Of a stretch of DNA of 64,000 nt, positions 24,765 through 33,141 are shown in pieces. Each line of letters opens with the position of its first letter. Within the stretch, counting starts at the first letter, position 1. The notes beneath the pieces are model-generated. The model saw only the letters and a program-made list of their open reading frames with translations. It was not told the DNA's origin and did no database searches. Both the position numbers and the translations under genes were made by a program. Source of the stretch: Streptomyces angustmyceticus (lineage in GTDB: Bacteria; Actinomycetota; Actinomycetes; Streptomycetales; Streptomycetaceae); NCBI RefSeq assembly GCF_019933235.1, contig NZ_CP082945.1, forward strand, positions 3,658,001-3,722,000, written 5' to 3'.

Positions 24765-27170
24765 CTAGGACGCCACCGCCGTGGTGGCGGACTTGGCGAC
24801 GTTCTCCGGGTCCTCGGAGTTGTCTTCGTCACCCACGGCGATTCCACGCCGCTTGGAGACGTAGACCGCACCGACGATGACGGCGATCGCCAGCAGGGCG
24901 ACGACGATCCGTACGCCCAGGCTCTTGTCCTGGCCGTAGGAGAACTTCACCACCGCGGGCGCGATCAGCAGCGCCACCAGGTTCATGACCTTCAGCAGCG
25001 GGTTGATCGCCGGGCCCGCGGTGTCCTTGAACGGGTCGCCGACGGTGTCGCCGATGACCGTCGCGGCATGCGCCTCGCTGCCCTTGCCGCCGTGGTGGCC
25101 GTCCTCGACGAGCTTCTTGGCGTTGTCCCACGCGCCACCGGAGTTGGCGAGGAAGACCGCCATCAGCGTGCCGGTGCCGATCGCGCCCGCCAGGAACGAG
25201 CCGAGCGCGCCGACCCCGAGGGAGAAGCCGACCGCGATCGGCGTGAGCACGGCCAGCAGCCCGGGAGTGGCCAGCTCGCGCAGCGCGTCCTTGGTGCAGA
25301 TGTCGACCACCCGGCCGTACTCGGGCTTCTCGGTGTAGTCCATGATCCCGGGGCGCTCGCGGAACTGCCGGCGCACCTCGAAGACCACCGATCCCGCCGA
25401 CCGCGACACCGCGTTGATCGCCAGCCCGGAGAACAGGAAGACGACCGAGGCGCCGAGGATCAGCCCGACCAGGTTGTTGGGCTGCGAGATGTCCAGGCTG
25501 AGCCCCATCCCGTTCGCGGCGCTGCCGATGTCCCGTACGGCGGTCGCGATCGCGTCCCGGTACGAGCCGAAGAGCGCGGCCGCGGCCAGTACGGCGGTCG
25601 CGATGGCGATGCCCTTGGTGATGGCCTTGGTGGTGTTGCCCACCGCGTCCAGGTCGGTCAGCACCTGCGCGCCGTCACCGGTGACGTCACCGGACATCTC
25701 GGCGATGCCCTGCGCGTTGTCGGAGACCGGCCCGAAGGTGTCCATCGCCACGATCACGCCGACGGTGGTCAGCAGACCGGTGCCGGCCAGCGCCACCGCG
25801 AACAGCGCCAGCATGATGGAGGCACCGCCCAACAGGTACGCCCCGTAGACGGCGAGGCCGATCAGCACCGCCGAGTAGACCGCCGACTCCAGGCCGATGG
25901 AGATGCCGGAGAGCACGACCGTGGCCGGTCCGGTCAGCGAGGTCTTGCCGATGTCCCGGACGGGACGACGGGTCGTCTCGGTGAAGTAGCCGGTCAGCTG
26001 CTGGATCAGCGCGGCCAGCACGATGCCGATGGCGACCGCCACCAGCGCCAGCATCCGCGGGTCGCCGCTGCGGCCCAGGACCTCGGTGTCGGTGACCCCG
26101 GTCAGGTCCTGGTAGCTGGACGGCAGGTAGGTGAAGACCGCGACGGCCACCAGCACCAGCGAGATGCCCGCGGAGACGAAGAAGCCGCGGTTGATCGCCG
26201 TCATCCCGCTGCGGTCGCTGCGCCGGGGCGCGACGACGAAGATGCCGATCATCGCGGTGAGCACGCCGATGGCCGGGACCAGCAGCGGGAACGCGAGACC
26301 GGCGTCGCCGAAGGCCGCCGTGCCCAGGATGAGGGCGGCGACCAGGGTCACCGCGTACGACTCGAAGAGGTCGGCGGCCATACCGGCGCAGTCGCCGACG
26401 TTGTCGCCCACGTTGTCCGCGATGGTCGCGGCGTTGCGCGGGTCGTCCTCGGGGATGCCCTGCTCGACCTTGCCGACCAGGTCGGCGCCGACGTCCGCGG
26501 CCTTGGTGAAGATGCCGCCGCCGACCCTCATGAACATCGCGATCAGCGCGGCGCCGAGCCCGAAGCCCTCCAGCACCTTGGGCGCGTCGACGGCGTACAC
26601 GAGCACCACGCAGGACGCGCCGAGCAGGCCCAGCCCCACGGTGAACATGCCGACGACGCCACCGGTACGGAATGCGATCTTCATCGCCTTGTGGGAGACG
26701 GCCGTAAGATCCTTTTTCTTGGTGTCGCCCTCGGCCGGAGTGGCTTCCCGTGCGGCCGCCGCGACGCGCACATTGCTGCGCACCGCGAGCCACATACCGA
26801 TATAGCCGGTGGCCGCCGAGAAACCGGCGCCGATCAAGAAGAAGGCGCTGCGTCCGGCGCGCTGCGTCCAATTTTCCGCGGGCAGCAGCATGAGCAGGAA
26901 GAACACCACGACGGCGAATACGCCGAGAGTCCGCAACTGCCGCGCCAGGTAGGCATTTGCGCCTTCCTGCACGGCCGCCGCGATCTTCTTCATACTGTCG
27001 GTTCCCTCACCGGCCGCGAGCACTTGGCGGACCAGCACCGCCGCGACGGCCAGCGCCGCCAGGGCGACGACGGCGATCACCAGCACGATCACGCGGTTGC
27101 CCGCCGTGAGTGAGGGCCCGGCCAGAAAAGTGGGGGTGTCAAGCAACTGAGGGGTGTAAGGCCCCGCCAT
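24765..27170 (-). CDS. hppA: Membrane-bound proton-pumping pyrophosphatase
   Basis: 801 residues with about 16 membrane segments. It hydrolyses pyrophosphate and pumps H+. Family signatures are DNVGDNVGDCAGMAADLFE (pyrophosphate/Mg site), the earlier acidic loop ADVGADLVGKVEQGIPEDDPRN and, near the end, DTVGDPFKDTAGPAINPL. The determinant GNTTKAITKG has Lys at the position that makes these pumps K+-independent. ATG at 27170 has AGGAGG four bases upstream. A minus-strand TACAAT (27242-27247) could be its -10 box. The C-terminus ends in an acidic cytoplasmic tail. Confidence 0.97.
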   Translation of the reverse strand: MAGPYTPQLLDTPTFLAGPSLTAGNRVIVLVIAVVALAALAVAAVLVRQVLAAGEGTDSMKKIAAAVQEGANAYLARQLRTLGVFAVVVFFLLMLLPAENWTQRAGRSAFFLIGAGFSAATGYIGMWLAVRSNVRVAAAAREATPAEGDTKKKDLTAVSHKAMKIAFRTGGVVGMFTVGLGLLGASCVVLVYAVDAPKVLEGFGLGAALIAMFMRVGGGIFTKAADVGADLVGKVEQGIPEDDPRNAATIADNVGDNVGDCAGMAADLFESYAVTLVAALILGTAAFGDAGLAFPLLVPAIGVLTAMIGIFVVAPRRSDRSGMTAINRGFFVSAGISLVLVAVAVFTYLPSSYQDLTGVTDTEVLGRSGDPRMLALVAVAIGIVLAALIQQLTGYFTETTRRPVRDIGKTSLTGPATVVLSGISIGLESAVYSAVLIGLAVYGAYLLGGASIMLALFAVALAGTGLLTTVGVIVAMDTFGPVSDNAQGIAEMSGDVTGDGAQVLTDLDAVGNTTKAITKGIAIATAVLAAAALFGSYRDAIATAVRDIGSAANGMGLSLDISQPNNLVGLILGASVVFLFSGLAINAVSRSAGSVVFEVRRQFRERPGIMDYTEKPEYGRVVDICTKDALRELATPGLLAVLTPIAVGFSLGVGALGSFLAGAIGTGTLMAVFLANSGGAWDNAKKLVEDGHHGGKGSEAHAATVIGDTVGDPFKDTAGPAINPLLKVMNLVALLIAPAVVKFSYGQDKSLGVRIVVALLAIAVIVGAVYVSKRRGIAVGDEDNSEDPENVAKSATTAVAS

Positions 27171-27650
27171 TCGTCCTCCTTGACGTTTGGCACATGGGCG
27201 CGCGGAAGCACGCTCAGGCGTCCTGAGCAAGATGTGGACGGATTGTAGGGAGCCACGGTTGATCAAAACAGTACGCGTCAAAGGGAATTCGCCGGTAGCA
27301 GCGAAGATCAAAAGGTCGACGCCGCACGGAATTCGCCCGGACGAAGGAAAGCACCGAATTCGCTGACCACCGCCCGATGATCTCTCTGTCGTACTGATCG
27401 TCCCGCGACCGCCATCTGATCGTCGCTGCTCAAGGACGCCACCCGGGAACCCGGGACGCCACGGCCCCACGTGACGCCGGAGAGAATTGCTCCCCCCGCC
27501 TTCGGCCGAACGGGTGCCCCACACTCCCCGGACCGCACCCCGCCCTCCGGTGAGCCCCCGTCAGATCGAGTCCGGATCGCAACGCGGGAGACGGCGGAGA
27601 AGCACCGGGGGCGGTGGGGCCCGGCGTGGCGCCGGCGGCGTGGCGGGGCC

Positions 27651-27686
27651 CGGCGGGGCGGTGGGGCCCGGCGGGGCGGTGGGGCC
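27651..27686. repeat. 18-base GC-rich tandem repeat
   Basis: CGGCGGGGCGGTGGGGCC occurs twice in direct tandem, with degraded copies on both sides (27608-27650 and 27687-27700). The G-runs on the plus strand could form a G-quadruplex. Confidence 0.75.
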
Positions 27687-27862
27687 CGGCGGTGCGGCGG
27701 AGTCGACGGCGCGGCCATGCGGTGGGGCCGCGCAGCCGGGCTTACGGGAGGGCGACTGCGGGGCGCCCGTGGGGTGCCGGCGGGGGCGCCTGAGCCGCGG
27801 GCCGGGACAGCCGTCGTGGGAGCGCATGGCGGCCGCCCCGCTCGGGCACACGGCCCTCAGAC

Positions 27863-27949
27863 ACACGGGCACACGGGCACACGGGCACACGGGCACACGG
27901 GCACACGGGCACACGGGCACACGGGCACACGGGCACACGGGCACACGGC
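27863..27949. repeat. Perfect octamer array, 10 copies of ACACGGGC
   Basis: Ten uninterrupted identical copies (27863-27942) plus a partial eleventh, preceded by degenerate copies (27845-27862). It sits about 690 bases upstream of hppA and 150 bases after the anti-sigma gene. Unit purity implies recent slippage, so copy number is likely to vary between strains. Confidence 0.95.
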
Positions 27950-28096
27950 GGGAGGGTGAGGCCGGTGGGGCACAGCAGGAAGGCCGCGGGAAGGGATCAA
28001 GAGGGGCGGGAGCAGCTCGCAGGCCCCCTGGAGCATCGCGGGGCGCCCTCAGCCGCTACGGGACGGAGCAGGGCCCTCTCAGGAGCTCTCGGAGCG

Positions 28097-28537
28097 CTAC
28101 GGCAGGATCGTGGCCGTATTGGTGGGCCAGGTCATGCGGATCAGCCCGCCGTCCTTGCCGGCGGTCACCTCGACGTCGTCGACCAGCCCGCTGATCACCG
28201 CGAGGCCCATTTCGTCCTCGCCCTCGGCGTCACTGTCCGCGGCGCCCTCGGGCTCGTCGCCGCGCGCGCCGGACGTACCGGAGTCGCCGGAGACGCCGTC
28301 GCCGACCTCGATCGAGAACTTCTTCTCGTCCTCGATCAGCAGGACGCGGACGGGCTCCGCGATGTCATGGCTCTCGTGCAGCCCGACGGCCCGGCTGCAG
28401 GCCTCACCGACGGCGAGCCGCACCTCGTCCAGCACGGCCTCGTCCACCCCGGCGCGCCGTGCCACGGCAGCCGCGACCAGACGCGCGGTGCGGACGTGCT
28501 CGGGAAGGGCGCTGAAGCGAAGTTCGACGGTGGCCAT
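28097..28537 (-). CDS. apgA: Anti-sigma factor of the BldG switch (ApgA-like)
   Basis: 146 residues with a GHKL (HATPase_c) fold. The N-box region reads DEVRLAVGEACSRAV (about 38-52): the usual Asn of RsbW/SpoIIAB kinases is Arg. The G1 Asp is in EVGDGVSG, and a ~25-residue acidic Gly/Glu/Asp insert follows before GLAVISGLVDDVEV. It is encoded just downstream of bldG; in S. coelicolor the equivalent ApgA is bound by BldG. Loss of the N-box Asn suggests weak or absent kinase activity. ATG has GAGGGGGA upstream. It may also be expressed from bldG read-through past a hairpin pair. Confidence 0.88.
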   Translation of the reverse strand: MATVELRFSALPEHVRTARLVAAAVARRAGVDEAVLDEVRLAVGEACSRAVGLHESHDIAEPVRVLLIEDEKKFSIEVGDGVSGDSGTSGARGDEPEGAADSDAEGEDEMGLAVISGLVDDVEVTAGKDGGLIRMTWPTNTATILP

Positions 28538-28570
28538 GCCATCCCCCTCGTTTTGCGGGCGTGCGACGCA

Positions 28571-28634
28571 GGGGGCCGGACACCGTGTCCGGAACCCCCC
28601 ACTGCTTCCTCCCCCCGCGCCTGCTGGCGCGGGG
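28571..28634 (-). terminator. Two hairpins between bldG and apgA
   Basis: One is CCGGACACCGTGTCCGG with outer GGGGG/CCCCC (28571-28599). The other is CCCCGCGCC-tgct-GGCGCGGGG (28613-28634). Together they could end most bldG transcripts while letting some read into apgA, which fits the mono- and bicistronic transcripts reported for this locus in S. coelicolor. Confidence 0.6.
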
Positions 28635-28648
28635 GACCGGCGAAACCG

Positions 28649-28990
28649 TCAGTCGGTAGCTGCGACGGCTTCGTCGACCGAGGTGTGAATCGGGAACACC
28701 TTGGTCAGTCCGGTGATTCGGAAGATCTTGAGAATGCGCTCCTGGTTGCAGACCAGGCGCAGCGAGCCCTCATGGGCACGCACCCGCTTGAGTCCGCCGA
28801 CCAGCACGCCGAGCCCAGTGGAGTCGAGGAAGTCGACACGTTCCATGTCCACCACGAGGTGGTAGCTTCCGTCGTTCACAAGCTCGACCAGCTGCTCCCG
28901 CAGCTTGGGCGCGGTGTATACATCAATCTCGCCACCGACCTCGACGACCGTACGGTCGCCAACGGTCCGGGTCGACAGGGACAGGTCCAC
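28649..28990 (-). CDS. bldG: Anti-anti-sigma factor BldG
   Basis: 113 residues of the SpoIIAA/STAS family. The phosphorylated serine is Ser57 in FLDSTGLGVLVGG, exactly as in S. coelicolor BldG. Unphosphorylated protein binds anti-sigma factors and frees sigma factors; bldG is needed for aerial growth and antibiotic production. GTG at 28990 is preceded by GGAGGATCC. It is transcribed with apgA and is divergent from the helicase, with about 80-160 bases of shared upstream region depending on the helicase start. Confidence 0.97.
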   Translation of the reverse strand: MDLSLSTRTVGDRTVVEVGGEIDVYTAPKLREQLVELVNDGSYHLVVDMERVDFLDSTGLGVLVGGLKRVRAHEGSLRLVCNQERILKIFRITGLTKVFPIHTSVDEAVAATD

Positions 28991-29071
28991 GGATCCTCCA
29001 GCACCTTGCTATCGAGCGGTCGCCCCCCTGGGGCCTCCCCACCGAAGGTAGGGGCGGATCTGGCAGCCGCG

Positions 29072-29116
29072 ATGGCATTCAATCACTTACCGGCAGGCGC
29101 GCACGACGCCCTTTGA
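29072..29116 (+). CDS. Possible 14-codon leader ORF with a TTA codon
   Basis: ATG GCA TTC AAT CAC TTA then CCG and seven more codons before TGA. It is in the same frame as the helicase, and the stop is followed after three bases by TTG of the helicase frame. TTA is the rare bldA-dependent leucine codon. It could be a regulatory leader peptide, or the lost true N-terminus of the helicase. No RBS is evident. Confidence 0.3.
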   Translation: MAFNHLPAGAHDAL

Positions 29117-29152
29117 GCATTGTCCGTCACTCCGGTGACACACTCGGTGCCG

Positions 29153-31522
29153 ATGGCCTCCAATCCAGTCCCGCCGGATGCGGGCGCGCGCTCTTCCCCA
29201 GGCATGATTCTCGAACGTCTCGCCCGGGGCGCGACCCGCGCTGCGCGCATCACTCATACGGAGCACTTGCCCCCGCGCATTGGCCGCCATGCCGACTGGC
29301 CCGAACAGATCCGGCCGGAAGTGATCGCCGCCATCCGTTCGGCCGGAATCGATCGTCCCTGGGCTCACCAGGCACGGACATCCGAACACGCGCTGCGCGG
29401 CGAATCGGTCGTCGTGGCCACCGGCACCGCCTCGGGGAAGTCCCTGGCGTATCTCGCGCCGGTCCTCTCCACGCTCCTGGACGGCTCGGAGGCGCCGAAC
29501 GGGCGGGGCGCCACCGCCCTGTATCTGGCCCCCACGAAGGCACTGGCGGCCGATCAGCGGCGCGCCGTACGCGAGCTGGCCGCCCCGCTGGGCTCCGCCG
29601 TCCGGCCCGCGGTCTACGACGGCGACACCCCCGTCGAGGAGCGCGAGTGGGTCCGCCAGTACGGCAACTACGTGCTGACCAACCCCGACATGCTGCATCG
29701 CGGCATCCTCCCGGCACACGCCCGCTGGTCCTCCTTCCTGCGCGCGCTGCGCTATGTCGTCATCGACGAGTGCCACAGCTACCGCGGTGTCTTCGGCTCC
29801 CATGTCGCACAGGTCGTCCGCCGGCTGCGCCGGGTCTGCGCCCGGTACGGCTCCGAGCCGGTCTTCCTGCTCGCCTCCGCCACGGCCGCGGATCCGGCAC
29901 AGGCCGCCACCCGGCTCACCGGTCTGCCCGTGGTGGAAATCACCGAGGACGCCTCGCCGCGCGGCGAGTTGGCGTTCGCCCTGTGGGAGCCGCCGCTCAC
30001 CGAACTCCACGGCGAGCAGGGCGCGCCGGTGCGCCGGACGGCCACCGCCGAGACCGCCGACCTGCTCACCGACCTCGCCGTCCAGGGCGTCCGCACCGTC
30101 GCCTTCGTCCGCTCCCGGCGCGGCGCCGAGCTGATCGCGTTGATCGCCCAGGAGCGGCTCGCGGAGGTGGACCGTTCGCTGCCCGGGCGCGTCGCCGCGT
30201 ACCGGGGCGGATATCTGCCCGAGGAGCGCCGGGCCCTGGAACGCGCGCTGCACAGCGGCGATCTCCTCGGCCTGGCCGCCACCACCGCGCTCGAACTGGG
30301 CGTGGACGTCTCCGGTCTGGACGCCGTGATCATCGCCGGCTATCCGGGGACCCGGGCGTCCCTGTGGCAGCAGGCGGGCCGGGCGGGCCGCTCCGGGCAG
30401 GGCGCCCTCGCCGTGCTCGTGGCCCGCGACGACCCGCTGGACACCTACCTCGTACACCACCCCGAGGCGCTCTTCGACCAGCCCGTCGAGTCCACCGTCC
30501 TCGACCCCGACAACCCGTACGTGCTCGCCCCGCACCTGTGCGCGGCCGCCTCCGAACTTCCGCTCACCGAATCCGACTTCGCGCTCTTCGGGACCGCGGC
30601 CGCCGGACTGATGCCGCAGCTGGAGGCCGCGAACCTGCTGCGGCGGCGGGCCAGGGCCTGGCACTGGACGCGCCGTGAGCGGGCCGTCGACCTCACGGAC
30701 ATCCGCGGCCAGGGCGGGTCGCCGGTGCAGGTCGTGGAGGAGGGCACCGGACGGCTGCTGGGCACCGTGGACGCCGCCGCCGCGCACACCACCGTCCACG
30801 ACGGCGCGGTCCACCTCCACCAGGGCCGTACCTATGTCGTGCGGCATCTCGACCTGGCGGACAACGTGGCGCTCGTCGAGGAGGCCCATCCGCCCTATTC
30901 CACGACCGCCCGCGACACCACCGCCATCGCCATCCTGGAAACCGACACCGAGGTCCCCTGGGGGGACGGCCGGCTGTGCTTCGGTTCCGTGGAGGTCACC
31001 AACCAGGTCGTCTCCTTCCTTCGCCGCAAGCTGATCACCGGCGAGGTCCTGGGCGAGACCAAGCTCGATCTGCCGCCCCGTACGCTGCGCACCCGCGCGG
31101 TGTGGTGGACGGTCACCGAGGACCAGCTCGACGCCGCGCGCGTCAATCCCGAGCAGCTCGGCGGCGCGCTGCACGCCGCGGAACACGCCTCCATCGGCAT
31201 GCTGCCGCTCTTCGCGACCTGCGACCGCTGGGACATCGGCGGCGTCTCCGTGCCGCTCCACCCGGACACCCTGCTGCCGACCGTCTTCGTCTACGACGGC
31301 CATCCCGGCGGCGCCGGATTCGCCGAGCGCGCCTTCCACACGGCCGCCGACTGGCTCACCGCCACCCGTGACGCCATCGCCTCCTGCGAATGCGAGGCCG
31401 GCTGCCCCTCCTGCATCCAGTCCCCCAAGTGCGGCAACGGCAACGACCCACTCCACAAGCGGGGCGCCATCCGCTTGCTGGGCGAGCTGCTGCGCGCGGT
31501 GCCGCGGGAGGGCGCTTCCTAG
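29153..31522 (+). CDS. DEAD/DECH-box helicase with C-terminal zinc domain
   Basis: 789 residues from ATG at 29153; a TTG at 29120 would add 11. It is an SF2 helicase: motif I GTASGKS, motif II VIDECHSYRG (DECH box), LASATA (motif III), and QQAGRAGRSGQG (motif VI). The C-terminal DUF1998-type domain has the Cys cluster CECEAGCPSCIQSPKC (near 745-760), typical of YprA/MrfA-like DNA-repair helicases. It is divergent from bldG and convergent with the tad operon. The 5' end is unusual: an in-frame TGA separates it from an upstream ATG. Confidence 0.93.
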   Translation: MASNPVPPDAGARSSPGMILERLARGATRAARITHTEHLPPRIGRHADWPEQIRPEVIAAIRSAGIDRPWAHQARTSEHALRGESVVVATGTASGKSLAYLAPVLSTLLDGSEAPNGRGATALYLAPTKALAADQRRAVRELAAPLGSAVRPAVYDGDTPVEEREWVRQYGNYVLTNPDMLHRGILPAHARWSSFLRALRYVVIDECHSYRGVFGSHVAQVVRRLRRVCARYGSEPVFLLASATAADPAQAATRLTGLPVVEITEDASPRGELAFALWEPPLTELHGEQGAPVRRTATAETADLLTDLAVQGVRTVAFVRSRRGAELIALIAQERLAEVDRSLPGRVAAYRGGYLPEERRALERALHSGDLLGLAATTALELGVDVSGLDAVIIAGYPGTRASLWQQAGRAGRSGQGALAVLVARDDPLDTYLVHHPEALFDQPVESTVLDPDNPYVLAPHLCAAASELPLTESDFALFGTAAAGLMPQLEAANLLRRRARAWHWTRRERAVDLTDIRGQGGSPVQVVEEGTGRLLGTVDAAAAHTTVHDGAVHLHQGRTYVVRHLDLADNVALVEEAHPPYSTTARDTTAIAILETDTEVPWGDGRLCFGSVEVTNQVVSFLRRKLITGEVLGETKLDLPPRTLRTRAVWWTVTEDQLDAARVNPEQLGGALHAAEHASIGMLPLFATCDRWDIGGVSVPLHPDTLLPTVFVYDGHPGGAGFAERAFHTAADWLTATRDAIASCECEAGCPSCIQSPKCGNGNDPLHKRGAIRLLGELLRAVPREGAS

Positions 31523-32278
31523 CGGTCGGTCGCGCGCGGTGGACGCCGCCGGGTGCGGGCTGGCTGGGGCGGCGGACGCCACCGTGTGGGGGCGGGCGCA
31601 GGCAACGGACGCTGTCGTGTGCGGGTGGGATGGGGCTGGTGCCGGGGCGCTGGACGCCGCCGGCCTGGCCCGGTTCGCTGTGTCAGCGCGCCCCGTCGGC
31701 GCGGCCCGGCTCGGCGGCGGGGCGGCTCGTCCTGGCCGCACGGGCCGGTTCGACGCTGCGGTGGCTCGCCCCTTCGGCCCGGCCCAACTCGCGGTGACAG
31801 CACGCCCCATCGGCACATCCCGGTCCGACACCACGTCGCTCGTCACTGCGGCAGCCCGCCCCCGCAGCCCGGCCCGGGCCCGGACCTCGTCTCCGGTCCC
31901 GGCCGGCGGACCGGCGCGGGCCGGTGACCGGTCAGCAGGCCCCGGCGGCCCGGCTCGGGCCCGTACGCGGGAGGTGAACGGGCTGCGGCCCGCTTCGGCG
32001 GAGACGTCGGCGATCGGCCCCGTCAGCGCGCAGCGCACCAGGCGGGTGTGCTGCGCGGCCGCCACCCGGTGGGCCGCGGCGCAGGCCGCGGCCGGGCCCT
32101 GTAGGGCGTGGCCCGCGGCGGCCAGCGCCGCCAGGTCCGCGGCGCCACCCGCTCGGTGCCGCGCCGTGACCGCCTGGCCCACACCCATCAGGGCCACGAA
32201 GACCGCACACAGTGCCGCCGCCGCGAACACCGTCCAGACCGTCGCTGAGCCCTCATCGCCGCACCGTCTCCTCAGCAA
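31523..32278 (-). CDS. TadE-like protein (helicase/secretion neighbourhood type), 3' end unclear
   Basis: The first ~105 residues match the small TadE-like proteins found between DECH helicases and tad genes: GDEGSATVWTVFAAAALCAVFVALMG (prepilin-like helix), then TARHRAGGAADLAALAAA and two Cys. Beyond that the sequence is low-complexity Ala/Pro/Arg. The frame has no stop where the family normally ends; it stays open through the whole opposing helicase to 29087. The end given is only the helicase stop. The start is TTG at 32278, overlapping the previous gene by 26 bases. The likely role is a minor pseudopilin. Confidence 0.6.
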
Positions 32279-32651
32279 GAGCCACCGCCTCCCCTCCGAC
32301 CTGCACGGTCAGCTGCCCCACACCGGGCAGTTCCGCCTCGACCCGTACGCGCACCAGGTCGCCCTCCCGCGCCAGCGCGACCCGCGCTCCCCTCGGAGCA
32401 GCGCTGCGCGCCGCCGAGATCACCGCCGCCCGGGGTTCCGACCGCGCGGCGGCCCGCGCCCCGGCCCGCGCGGCATCCACACACTCGATACGGGCGCACA
32501 CCGCCATCAGCCCCCAGATGAGCGCAGCCACCACCGCCACCAGGACGGGCAGGACCACTGCGGTCTCCGCCGTCACGAACCCGCCGTCACGGGCGCGACG
32601 CGGGGCACCCCGGGCCCGAGGGCCCGGGGGCCGGCCGTCAGAACTGGACAT
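32253..32651 (-). CDS. TadE family pseudopilin
   Basis: 132 residues. After a basic Pro/Arg-rich leader (1-24) comes GGFVTAETAVVLPVLVAVVAAL, a type IV prepilin-like segment with Glu at the +5 position after the Gly-Phe cleavage site. The rest is an Ala/Val/Arg-rich domain. TadE/F proteins are minor pseudopilins cut by the prepilin peptidase TadV. The gene overlaps its neighbours at both ends (14 and 26 bases), so the cluster is one operon. Confidence 0.85.
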   Translation of the reverse strand: MSSSDGRPPGPRARGAPRRARDGGFVTAETAVVLPVLVAVVAALIWGLMAVCARIECVDAARAGARAAARSEPRAAVISAARSAAPRGARVALAREGDLVRVRVEAELPGVGQLTVQVGGEAVALAEETVRR

Positions 32652-32868
32652 TGATCGCCCGCTCCAACGCCGCCTGGAGCAGCGCCTTCACGGGCCCGCT
32701 CGTCACGACCTTGTAGAGCACCGCGGCCAAGGCACACGCCGCAAGCGTCCCCACGGCGTACTCCGCCGTGGTCATCCCCCGGTCGTCACCCCCGAGCGGA
32801 CGCCGCCCAGCCCTCCACCGCCTCAACCGTCGAAAAGCTCCCTCTCGAAACACTCCACCCCGAAACAT
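32638..32868 (-). CDS. Flp-pilin-like DUF4244 protein
   Basis: 76 residues. The conserved part is GMTTAEYAVGTLAACALAAVLYKVVTSG (about 31-58), the Flp pilin-type G-x-x-x-x-E-Y motif and hydrophobic helix. It is probably the major pilin subunit of the Tad system. ATG at 32868 has GGGGGA upstream. A 273-base repeat-bearing gap separates it from tadC. Confidence 0.88.
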   Translation of the reverse strand: MFRGGVFREGAFRRLRRWRAGRRPLGGDDRGMTTAEYAVGTLAACALAAVLYKVVTSGPVKALLQAALERAINVQF

Positions 32869-32919
32869 TCCGTCCCCCTTTCACCACACCTGATGAATGG
32901 CTTCTGACCCATGGCTTCT

Positions 32920-33006
32920 GGCCTCTGGCATTTGGCATCTGTTGAGTGGCCCTTGATGCGCCGTCGTTGATGCGCCGTCGTTGATGCGCGGCCTCTGGCA
33001 TTTGGC
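32920..33006. repeat. Tandem and dispersed repeats before the pilin gene
   Basis: TTGATGCGCCGTCG occurs twice in tandem plus a 9-base third copy (32953-32989). GGCCTCTGGCATTTGGC occurs at 32920-32936 and 32990-33006, framing the array. ATGGCTTCTG occurs at 32896-32905 and 32911-32920. The block is AT-richer than its surroundings and lies in the untranslated gap within the tad operon. Confidence 0.85.
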
Positions 33007-33141
33007 TTTCGATGCGCGTCTCCTGACCTGGCCCGTGAGCCGATCCCGGCCGCTCCGTCTCCCTTCCGCCGACCTCGTCCGCTGATCCCCCTGCCGCTCG
33101 AACCCGCCCCCGCCTCCCCTCGAACTCGCCTCTTCTTCCGC

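Larger units (their letters stand above)
27171..28096. other. Long gene-free region upstream of hppA with repeats
   Basis: 926 bases lie between the end of the anti-sigma gene and the start of hppA. The first ~250 bases are the likely hppA promoter region, AT-richer than the rest, with TACAAT at 27242-27247 on the minus strand. The remainder is very GC-rich and holds an 18-base tandem repeat and an octamer array listed separately. Open frames here encode only repeat-derived peptides and are not believed. Confidence 0.6.

Noticed and set aside
27863..27949. CRISPR array
   Set aside because: The units are 8 bases with no spacers, and no cas genes are near.
27487..28194. Open frames across the octamer array that encode HTGTRAHG repeats
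   Set aside because: The peptide arises from an 8-base unit read in three phases; there is no RBS or conserved sequence around it.
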